From contig CAYVAT010000054.1 in NCBI GenBank assembly GCA_964449165.1, forward strand, positions 1 to 17,402: a stretch of DNA of 17,402 nt. The letters are read 5' to 3'. The notes below the pieces were generated by a model. It ran no database searches, was not told where the DNA came from, and saw only the letters and a program-made list of their open reading frames with translations. This document shows, piece by piece, positions 1-6,240 of this stretch (its first letter is position 1; the number at the start of each line of letters is the position of its first letter). The DNA is from CAYSCW01 sp964449165 (lineage in GTDB: Bacteria; Acidobacteriota; Aminicenantia; Aminicenantales; Aminicenantaceae). The position numbers and the translations under genes are program-made.

Positions 1-2
1 GT

Positions 3-614
3 TTTGCCCACGGCTGGCAATTGGGCGGCTCCATCAACTATTCCAAGACATGGGGAAATTTCCAAGGTGGCTACGGAGATATTCATGGTTACACCTCAGC
101 AGCAAACGATGCCAACTGGTTCGTTAACTGGGGCGGAAGGACAAACGAAGACAGGCCTGTGGTCGTCAAACTTTTCGGCTCCTTTAACATTCCTTACGGA
201 ATTCTTGCCTCCTTCAGCTATCAATACAGCAGCGGAACGCCGTGGTACCGAAGTGTGACGGTTGTACCACCTGCAGATTGGGCCGCAGCCAATAATGTCG
301 ATCCTTACAGCTCTTACACTGTTCCACTCGAACAGCAAGGTGCTCGAAGATACAATGCTTGGCAGAACCTGGATGCGAGGCTTGAGAAGAGCTTCAACCT
401 AGGAGATATAGGCAGAATTGGCGTTTTTGTTGATGTCTTCAATTTGCTCGGCCATCATTATGTCAACGTCAACCAGAATCCTGGTGGATCATGGAGGCCA
501 GTAGACAATAACAGCGCTCAAGGAACATATCTGATGAGTGGATCCTACAAGAGGGTAACAGGATTTGAACAGTTGACAAGAACGATCAGATTCTCTGTCC
601 GCTACTCCTTCTGA
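3..614 (+). CDS. TonB-dependent outer-membrane receptor, C-terminal part (5' partial)
   Basis: The reading frame is open from the left edge (phe-ala-his-gly at positions 3-14) to the TGA at 612-614, so this is the last ~203 residues of a longer gene. The sequence alternates aromatic/hydrophobic and polar residues as in beta-barrel strands. Examples are GSINYSKTWGNF near the start, a loop ending SSGTPWYRSV, and a late strand starting GRIGVFVDVFNLLGHHYVN, a style common in Oar-like TonB-dependent receptors. It ends TIRFSVRYSF, with the C-terminal Phe expected for BAM-dependent outer-membrane insertion. The plug domain, TonB box and any carboxypeptidase-like N-terminal domain lie outside the window, so the ligand cannot be named. 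The gene is closed by a strong terminator. Family call is fairly sure, substrate unknown. Confidence 0.85.
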   Translation, partial: FAHGWQLGGSINYSKTWGNFQGGYGDIHGYTSAANDANWFVNWGGRTNEDRPVVVKLFGSFNIPYGILASFSYQYSSGTPWYRSVTVVPPADWAAANNVDPYSSYTVPLEQQGARRYNAWQNLDARLEKSFNLGDIGRIGVFVDVFNLLGHHYVNVNQNPGGSWRPVDNNSAQGTYLMSGSYKRVTGFEQLTRTIRFSVRYSF

Positions 615-632
615 AGAAATAGCTCAGACAGA

Positions 633-663
633 AGAGGGAGGGTGTAATTCCCTCCCTCTTTTT
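633..663 (+). terminator. Rho-independent terminator after the TonB-dependent receptor gene
   Basis: A perfect 10-bp stem is visible: AGAGGGAGGG (633-642), loop TGTAATT (643-649), CCCTCCCTCT (650-659), running into TTTTT (659-663). It begins 18 nt after the receptor stop codon. This isolates the receptor gene from the regulator that follows. Confidence 0.92.
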
Positions 664-717
664 CTCCATTTATTCTTTGTTATCTTTTTTATTGCCTGCC
701 GTCCTGTTATTGAAATA

Positions 718-752
718 TTGACTTTGAGAATAATTTCATATAAACGAATAGT
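718..752 (+). promoter_or_regulatory. Candidate promoter of the GntR-type regulator gene
   Basis: The AT-rich stretch between the terminator and the regulator gene holds TTGACT (718-723) and TATAAA (739-744), a pair with a short 15-nt spacer. A second reading is TTGAGA (724-729) with AATAGT (747-752) at 17 nt. Neither pair is ideal, so a promoter here is likely but its exact boxes are uncertain. Confidence 0.4.
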
Positions 753-767
753 ATATATTGTTTCGTT
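743..767. promoter_or_regulatory. Inverted repeat, candidate operator of the GntR-type regulator
   Basis: AACGAA (743-748) and TTCGTT (762-767) are exact reverse complements separated by 13 AT-rich nt. The dyad lies just downstream of the likely -10 region and immediately upstream of the ribosome-binding site GGAGG (773-777). GntR/FCD regulators often repress themselves through dyads in this position. A link to this protein is inferred, and a 6-bp half-site can occur by chance. Confidence 0.4.
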
Positions 768-781
768 GAGATGGAGGTAAG

Positions 782-1468
782 ATGGCAAAAACAGGCATCA
801 TCAATCTTTCTTCTTTGAAGGACCAGGTTTATGAATATCTGAGGCATCAGATGAAGATAGGAGAGATTCGACCTGATTCAGTCATAAATATGGATTTAAC
901 CAGTAAGAAATTAGGAGTGAGCAAGACACCCCTCAGAGATGCCCTTTTGCAGCTTGAGATGGAAGGATTTGTAACAATCCTGCCTCGGCGGGGTGTTATC
1001 GTCAATAAGCTCACTCTTCAGGATATTAAAGAATATTATCAGATCTTAGGAGCCCTGGAGAGTACAGCGATCATAGCCGTCTCTGAAAGCCTGAGAGCCT
1101 CGGACATTAAGAAAATGGAGAAGCTCAATCAAGGAATGAGGAGGGCAATAGAGAGGGATAATTTTGATGCTTTCTATGAAAGGAATCTCGCGTTTCATGA
1201 TGTATACATAAATAAAGCTGGAAACAGGATGCTCAGGAGGACAGTGGATATTTTGAAAAAAAGGCTTTATGACTTCCCGCGCCGGAAGGGATACATAAAA
1301 GAATGGGAGGAGACATCGATAAAAGAACACCAACGATTGGTGAATCTCCTGGCCGAGAGTAAATTTCTGGATGCTGCAAATTTTATCAGGGATGTGCACT
1401 GGTCCTTCAAAGTTCAGAAAAAATTTATAAAGAAATATTATCCTTTAAAAGAAGATAATAAAGGCTAA
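782..1468 (+). CDS. GntR family transcriptional regulator, FadR/FCD subfamily
   Basis: The 228-residue protein has the two-domain FCD-GntR layout and normal length. A winged helix-turn-helix spans ~11-76, with the recognition-helix signature LGVSKTPLRDALLQLE and the wing LPRRGVIV. An all-helical FCD effector domain spans ~81-215. The usual metal/ligand pocket set Asp-x3-His...His...His appears as N135, H139, H183 and H206, so the first ligand is Asn in place of Asp. The start is ATG 782, with GGAGG at 773-777. FCD regulators normally sense small carboxylates such as acyl, sugar-acid or dicarboxylic metabolites. The effector and targets cannot be read here. The dyad at 743-767 suggests autoregulation. 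The gene stands alone, since a terminator lies upstream and a 315-nt non-coding stretch downstream. Confidence 0.9.
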   Translation: MAKTGIINLSSLKDQVYEYLRHQMKIGEIRPDSVINMDLTSKKLGVSKTPLRDALLQLEMEGFVTILPRRGVIVNKLTLQDIKEYYQILGALESTAIIAVSESLRASDIKKMEKLNQGMRRAIERDNFDAFYERNLAFHDVYINKAGNRMLRRTVDILKKRLYDFPRRKGYIKEWEETSIKEHQRLVNLLAESKFLDAANFIRDVHWSFKVQKKFIKKYYPLKEDNKG

Positions 1469-1632
1469 AAGGGAAGGTTACGAAAATCGTCCAGATCGAT
1501 GGTTCTTATCTCACTTACAGACTGCACAATCGTGACTCTTCCTGGTTGGGAAAGCATTGAGCTGCTTCCCAGGAAAGCCGGAATGTGCGGTATATCAATA
1601 CACTTTCATCCTCTCGGTTGAGCCCGCCCTGA

Positions 1633-1656
1633 TTTTCGAGAGGGAAAGCTCGAAAA
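1633..1656. repeat. Perfect 8-bp inverted repeat (hairpin or operator)
   Basis: TTTTCGAG (1633-1640) pairs exactly with CTCGAAAA (1649-1656) around an 8-nt loop AGGGAAAG. No T-run follows on either strand, so it is not a standard intrinsic terminator. A protein-binding site or an RNA hairpin between the regulator and the peptidase gene is possible. Confidence 0.5.
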
Positions 1657-1714
1657 CATCCTTCTCTTCAAGATCTTTCAGAACGATGGAGCGCGCCGCT
1701 AATAGACCCTTCCT

Positions 1715-1746
1715 TTGACATTGCAGGAGAGCTCACCGGTTATGTA
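1715..1746 (+). promoter_or_regulatory. Weak candidate promoter of the M61 peptidase gene
   Basis: A consensus TTGACA lies at 1715-1720. The best following -10 choices, around TTATGTA (1740-1746), sit 17-20 nt away and match only half of TATAAT. The peptidase start at 1784 would lie ~35 nt downstream. The -35 is good and the -10 is poor. Confidence 0.3.
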
Positions 1747-1783
1747 TCAGAGGACAGGAACAAAACGAACAGGAGGTAATGAG

Positions 1784-3410
1784 ATGAAGAAAGCCATAGA
1801 GATGAAGACCAGTTCCCGGATGATCGTTTTTTGCCTCGCATTTCTTGTTGCCGCCTCCTTCGCGCCGGGCCAGAAGCCGCAGAGCAGCATGGCCTTCACC
1901 GTGTCCATGGAGCAGCCAAGCAGTCATTATTATCATGTCGTCCTCCGTTGCGAAGGGATGAAAGGCGAGATGCATGATTTCAAAATGCCGGCCTGGACAC
2001 CGGGTTATTACAGGATCATGGATTACGCCAGGAATGTGCTGAATTTTCGTGCCGAGGATGGAGCAGGGAATCCGCTGGCTTGCGAAAAGATTACAAAAAA
2101 TACCTGGCGAGTCAGGTCCGGCAACGGGGTCACTATCCAGGTGAGCTATGATGTGTACGCATTCAACCGGTTTGTGGCTGACAGCTACCTGGGAGACGAC
2201 ACAGGCTTTATCTCGCCAGCCGGAGTATTCATGCACGTCGCCGGCAAGATCCGACATCCCGTGACANNNNNNNNNNNNNNNNNNNNNNNNNNNNNNNNNN
2301 NNNNNNNNNNNNNNNNNNNNNNNNNNNNNNNNNNNNNNNNNNNNNNNNNNNNNNNNNNNNNNNNNNCTCACATTCAACGCCTCCAGCCTTAACAATCCGG
2401 AGGGCTACAAGAGATGGCTGAGCTTTGTCGCTCACGAGTTCTTCCACCTCTATAACGTCAAGCGGATCCGGCCGATCGCGCTGGGGCCATTCGATTACGA
2501 TAAAGAGAATTATACCAACATGCTCTGGGTGTCTGAAGGATTCACTGTTTACTACCAGAATCTGATCCTCAATCGTGCCGGGTTGTTTAGCCGAGATGAG
2601 GTTCTCAGGCATCTGCAATCGAACATTGCAAGATACGAGAACAAGTCTGGACATCTCTTCCAATCCGCTACAGAGTCAAGCCTCGATACCTGGATCAAGT
2701 TCTTCAGCCGCGAGGGGAACACAGCCAACACCACCATCTCCTATTATAATAAAGGGGCTGCTCTCGGTATGCTGCTGGACCTCAAGATCCGGCACGAGAC
2801 AGAAAACAGAAAGTCTCTGGACCATGTGATGCGGACTCTCTATCAGAAATACTACAAAGAAAAGAGGAGGGGCTTCACGGACCAGGAGTTTCGCGAAGCA
2901 TGCGAAAGTGCAGCCGGATGCACGCTTTCCGAGATCTTCGAATACGCCTCTACGGTAAGGGATATCGATTATGCAAAGTATCTCGCCTACGCAGGACTTC
3001 AAATCGACGTTGAGCCCAGGGAGCTGCCAGATGCTTTTTTAGGGGTGGTAACCCAGGCTCAACCCATGGAGATGGCGGCCGCTTTTCTTGGAGGGCCGAT
3101 ACAGGACCAAGGCGGAAACCCTATCATCTCGAACGTCGAATGGGATTCTCCGGCCTCGCTGGCCGGTCTCAGCGTGCAGGATGAAATTATCGCTCTGGAC
3201 GGGATCCGTGCCACCTCGCGCTCGATGAGCGAGATCCTCGCTTCCAAGAAGCCGGGAGAGAAGGTCCGGATTCTTATTTCTCGCCGTAACAGGATCCGCG
3301 AGGTCGAGGTCATTCTGGGAAAGAAGAAGGAGCGGAGCTTCCGCATCACGCCCCTCTCAAACCCGGATCCCCTTCAATCAACGATTCTCAAAGATTGGCT
3401 GAAGGATTAG
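1784..3410 (+). CDS. Secreted M61 family (glycyl) aminopeptidase with PDZ domain, split by an assembly gap
   Basis: The start is ATG 1784, preceded by AGGAGG (1771-1776). Residues ~1-30 form a signal peptide (Arg/Lys-rich start, hydrophobic IVFCLAFLVAASF), so the protein is exported. The N-terminal M61 beta domain is recognised by MPAWTPGYYRIMDYARNV (residues 68-85). After 161 codons comes the N-run at 2267-2366. Reading resumes at 2367 with the catalytic domain: the zinc motif HEFFH at 2433-2447 followed by LYNVKRIRP, and the third ligand Glu in LWVSEGFT (Glu codon 2535-2537). A PDZ domain follows (~3130-3330, SPASLAGLSVQDEIIALDG), then the family-typical tail PDPLQSTILKDWLKD. The two pieces sum to 508 residues, while the family is usually ~600 and places HExxH near residue 270-300. 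So ~100 residues, including the usual Gly-rich segment, are probably lost in the gap. The two sides lie in different frames, which the arbitrary gap length explains. M61 enzymes cleave N-terminal small residues from peptides, probably in the periplasm here. Confidence 0.9.
2267..2366. other. Assembly gap of exactly 100 N
   Basis: One hundred consecutive N is the usual placeholder for a scaffold gap of unknown size. It falls inside the M61 peptidase gene, between the N-terminal domain and the catalytic domain. Comparison with usual family length suggests the true missing sequence is about 300 nt. Confidence 0.97.
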
Positions 3411-3537
3411 CAGACGCAGGGCACATGCTGACAGTCTATTCTGTAGATCTTTACCTGGATAAGCCGTATTTCAACCTGACTTGGAAAGGGCAGGTCTGAC
3501 AGCCTTTTCGGGGGATCAGAGGTTATCCTTATTCGTT

Positions 3538-6075
3538 TTATTTAACCAATCTGGCCTCGACCCAATCAGCCGCTAAGCCGAACCTCCTGTCACTGCTTGT
3601 GACGCGAATGATGAGGCGCTGGACACCGGTGATGGATACTTCAACGGTCTTGGCGCCGTCTGATTTCTGGAGGATGCCGCTGCGCCAGATTTCCTTACCG
3701 TCTCCTACGATCAAAAACTCTATGCCGGCGCTCTTGTCGGCAGATCGATCGTCCACTCCGACGAGAGCTGTGAACGTGCTGAACAGTCCTTTCAGGTCAT
3801 ATTCAATTTCCTGGTTTGCCCCCATCACGATCCCTGCTGGATAGCTTTTCCCCGCGAGAGAGAGCGGCTGCCTTAAACCGGCTATCGGTCCCGCAGGGGA
3901 ATGAACAGGGTTGAGCTCTGAGAGGGATATTTCCTGCGGGATCATCGATGCCAGCGAAAAGCGGACGCCTGGAGCTTTCTGGTCCGGCATTTTTTCTTCC
4001 CGGCGCTTGTTGATCGTCCCGTCGTCCCAGACAGTGCGGACATCGGCCGTATAGGTCCTGTTTGGATCAAGGCCCCGGATCGGGAAGGTCGTGCCTGGGG
4101 CGTAACCCAGTAACTGCCCATCGAGATAAACCTGATATCCGGCGTTGAGATAGTATTGAGCGTACCATCTCAGGTTGATACCATCCAAGCCAACCCGTTC
4201 GATCGAAAGGCCTCTCGGCTCGCGTGTCTCATAGCGGTAAGAATCGGCCGGCTCGAAAGCGACACTCCAGCTCACTTCGGTTGTCTGGGGAGAGTCGATC
4301 TGGACCATGGCCCAGCCCTGGTGGTTGAAGATTTTTACCGGGAGATTGGCGGAAGAACTCCGGGCCGACGCTTTTCTGACAGCGAAGTATTTCCCCCGGG
4401 GGAAGGCAAAGTGGAGCTGGTAGGGATCGTTTTTAATGACCCGGCTTCTGCCGGAAAATGAATTATCCTCTGGATGGAAATCCAGGGCCACGAGATCAAC
4501 CCAGCCTTGTGTGATGTGACGATTGGTCGAGACAAGTTGGATTCTGCCTGAGTCCGGTACAAGCGTGAGGACCCTGCAGCTCGTGGGAGCAACATCCACA
4601 CACATACCGGCCTCCCAGGCACCGATGTACTCATTGTTCCAGAAATCGAAGACATGAACAGGGCCGCTGTTGCTAAGGCCAAGGTCTTTCCAATCCAGGA
4701 CGATCTGCTCGGACTCCCGCTCCTCGAAATTGAAGATCCCGACCACGTCATAGCTGCGATTCAGGTGATTGATTTTAAGATCCCAGATCCTCTTGTTTCG
4801 CTCAGACGGGAAAAGGTCAAGCGGCCGGATGTCTACGGCCGGATAAACGCGCCTCATGAGCTCGACCCGATTCTCCGACAAATCCATCAACCGGTCGCTG
4901 GCCATCAGAGCTTGTCCGGTCAGCCCTTGAAGGGTGGCCCAAGCACGGGCCTGATCGAGAGTAAGAGGCTGGCGCAGGAGCATTACGTCAGGATCCGTGT
5001 ACCAGACGATGTTGTGCATGTAATAGTAGCGCATCGTCGGCCATAGAGCGCTCTTGAAACCGCTCCAGCCGAGGACCACGTCGCCGCCAGTACGAGACCC
5101 GTTCATGATGCCCACACCCTCAAGAGGGATTCCCCAACAGCCGAGAAGATAGCGCTCGGGCCCGATCGCTGAGCGGATGCGCTCCAATGTCTCGCGATAG
5201 AGAGTGTCCACATCGCCTGGGTTCTTCATGAGCGAGGAAGCTTTGCGGAATTCATCGACTACGACCGGCTGGCCGTCGATTTTAAAATAATCGTAACCCC
5301 ATTTCACGAGCCTGGTAAAAAGCTCCTTCATGTACATCTGCGTTTCCGTCGTCGAGGGGTCGACCAGATAGGGCCCCTCCCAGGATTTTGAGGCTGATGT
5401 GCCGTCTGGCTTGAAGAGGAAAACTCCGGGAAGGCTTTTCACCACATCTTCATTCGACTGGCCGTGGGGTGCGAGCCAGATCCCGGGAGTAAGTCCGAGA
5501 GATTTAATGTAGGCGGCGAGGCTTTCCATCCCGCCTGGAAATGCCTTGTCGATCGTCGTCCAGTCGCGTGAGCCATGCCGACCCTCTTTGGTCTCGCCCT
5601 GCCAGCCGTCGTCGATCTGCACGTACTGAGCGCCATAGTCCTTCAGGTTTTTGGCGATCCACAGGGCGTTGCGTTTCACCTCGGTTTCATTGATGTGCTG
5701 GTAATAATAATACCAGGTGCACAAGCCAGAAGGGGGAAGGGGAAAGATGGATTTGTCGATCGGCTTGTAATATTTTATTCCCAGGATGTCGCGGTAATAG
5801 TTGCTTTTAACGGTCCCCTCCTCCAACCTCACTTCATCTTTGGCGGGGTTGAATATTCCGTCGGCCAAAGGAGTTGTGATATCGCCAAGGGTCATGATAA
5901 ACAGATCTTTGTTTGAGCCGTCCGAGATTCTGCAGGGAACGGGATATGGCCATTCCCGCTCGGTCTCGACGCTGGGTTGGATTCCGGGATCGTTTTTAGG
6001 CTGAATCCCGGCTTGATTTCCAGGAGAGACAAAGAGCAGGATGTGAATGATTAAGAGTAAAGCGATACATTTCAT
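3538..6075 (-). CDS. Secreted GH36/clan GH-D alpha-galactosidase-like glycosidase with Fn3-like and NPCBM domains
   Basis: The 845-residue protein starts at ATG 6075, with the Shine-Dalgarno GGAGGA complementary to 6079-6084. Residues 1-22 form a signal peptide without lipobox, then a small repeat GIQPKNDPGIQP. A short N-terminal domain (~40-112) is followed by the (beta/alpha)8 catalytic domain (~115-420). Clan GH-D marks are YVQIDDGWQ (151-159), the nucleophile motif YFKID with Asp267, and RTGGD with Asp332 as candidate acid/base. A C-terminal beta domain (~430-510), a less certain beta-rich region (~515-620), an Fn3-like domain (~623-690) and a C-terminal NPCBM carbohydrate-binding module (~702-845) follow. 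Known clan members hydrolyse terminal alpha-galactosides with retention. Exact substrate is not readable, and alpha-N-acetylgalactosaminidase is an alternative. The short N-terminal region differs from the ~300-residue beta-sandwich of classical GH36. The gene converges on the M61 gene and diverges from the citrate-type cluster. Confidence 0.85.
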   Translation of the reverse strand: MKCIALLLIIHILLFVSPGNQAGIQPKNDPGIQPSVETEREWPYPVPCRISDGSNKDLFIMTLGDITTPLADGIFNPAKDEVRLEEGTVKSNYYRDILGIKYYKPIDKSIFPLPPSGLCTWYYYYQHINETEVKRNALWIAKNLKDYGAQYVQIDDGWQGETKEGRHGSRDWTTIDKAFPGGMESLAAYIKSLGLTPGIWLAPHGQSNEDVVKSLPGVFLFKPDGTSASKSWEGPYLVDPSTTETQMYMKELFTRLVKWGYDYFKIDGQPVVVDEFRKASSLMKNPGDVDTLYRETLERIRSAIGPERYLLGCWGIPLEGVGIMNGSRTGGDVVLGWSGFKSALWPTMRYYYMHNIVWYTDPDVMLLRQPLTLDQARAWATLQGLTGQALMASDRLMDLSENRVELMRRVYPAVDIRPLDLFPSERNKRIWDLKINHLNRSYDVVGIFNFEERESEQIVLDWKDLGLSNSGPVHVFDFWNNEYIGAWEAGMCVDVAPTSCRVLTLVPDSGRIQLVSTNRHITQGWVDLVALDFHPEDNSFSGRSRVIKNDPYQLHFAFPRGKYFAVRKASARSSSANLPVKIFNHQGWAMVQIDSPQTTEVSWSVAFEPADSYRYETREPRGLSIERVGLDGINLRWYAQYYLNAGYQVYLDGQLLGYAPGTTFPIRGLDPNRTYTADVRTVWDDGTINKRREEKMPDQKAPGVRFSLASMIPQEISLSELNPVHSPAGPIAGLRQPLSLAGKSYPAGIVMGANQEIEYDLKGLFSTFTALVGVDDRSADKSAGIEFLIVGDGKEIWRSGILQKSDGAKTVEVSITGVQRLIIRVTSSDRRFGLAADWVEARLVK

Positions 6076-6105
6076 GTGTCCTCCTTACTTGCTTGTACGC
6101 ATCAT

Positions 6106-6129
6106 TGATATCTTGTGTATTAAATATCA
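6106..6129. promoter_or_regulatory. Inverted repeat over the glycosidase -10 region, candidate operator
   Basis: TGATAT (6106-6111) and ATATCA (6124-6129) are exact reverse complements separated by 12 nt. The right arm overlaps the probable -10 of the glycosidase promoter, where a bound repressor would block transcription. The regulator is unknown. Confidence 0.4.
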
Positions 6130-6150
6130 CAGGAGCAAAAATTATGTCAA
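6123..6150 (-). promoter_or_regulatory. Candidate sigma-70-type promoter of the glycosidase gene
   Basis: On the minus strand a perfect TTGACA lies at 6150-6145. A 16-nt spacer leads to GATATT (6128-6123), a 4/6 match to TATAAT. The predicted transcript start would be ~40 nt ahead of the ATG at 6075. The -35 is strong and the -10 moderate. Confidence 0.5.
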
Positions 6151-6166
6151 AGCAAAAAAACAACCA

Positions 6167-6191
6167 AATGGAATTAGTGTCTTATTCCATT
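6167..6191. promoter_or_regulatory. Perfect 8+8 bp inverted repeat between the divergent promoters, candidate operator
   Basis: AATGGAAT (6167-6174) and ATTCCATT (6184-6191) are exact reverse complements around TAGTGTCTT. The dyad sits between the two divergent TTGACA boxes and overlaps the first two bases of the plus-strand -35 (6190-6195). An 8-bp perfect dyad of 25 bp total at this place is a good candidate for a dimeric regulator's site controlling the downstream cluster. The regulator is unknown, and the arms do not match the dyad at 743-767. Confidence 0.55.
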
Positions 6192-6218
6192 GACAAATTT
6201 CATCACCGTCTGAATAAT
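6190..6218 (+). promoter_or_regulatory. Strong sigma-70-type promoter of the CoA-ligase/citryl-CoA-lyase cluster
   Basis: A consensus TTGACA (6190-6195), a 17-nt spacer and AATAAT (6213-6218, 5/6 match to TATAAT) form the best promoter in the window. Transcription would begin near 6225, leaving a leader of only ~16 nt before the ATG at 6241. The only ribosome-binding match in that leader is GAGAG at 6227-6231. Confidence 0.65.
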
Positions 6219-6240
6219 ATTAACTCGAGAGAAAACTCAA

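Larger units (their letters stand above)
1469..1783. other. 315-nt intergenic stretch with a perfect hairpin, no intact gene
   Basis: No start-to-stop frame of gene quality was found on either strand. One plus-strand frame from ~1522 reads sensibly (TLPGWESIELLPRKAG...) until TGA at 1619-1621, continues as a coding-like run and meets stops again before 1710. It could be the worn remnant of a gene, but I cannot assign a family. The stretch also carries the inverted repeat at 1633-1656 and a TTGACA at 1715-1720. No U-tract terminator for the regulator gene was found. Confidence 0.5.

Noticed and set aside
1784..3410. A frameshift in the M61 peptidase gene
   Set aside because: The frame change occurs across exactly 100 N, a placeholder of arbitrary length, so no frameshift can be inferred.
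3411..3537. Bidirectional terminator between the converging M61 and glycosidase genes
   Set aside because: Only a 4-bp CCTG/CAGG pairing without a following T-run was found; nothing meets a terminator standard.
4156..5916. Long plus-strand ORFs opposite the glycosidase gene
   Set aside because: They are shadows of a well-supported 845-residue gene with catalytic motifs; none shows a ribosome-binding site or family feature.
6114..6131. CRP-type site TGTGT...TCACA
   Set aside because: The spacing between half-sites is 8 nt rather than 6 and the inner half-sites do not pair well. The TGATAT/ATATCA dyad explains the symmetry better.
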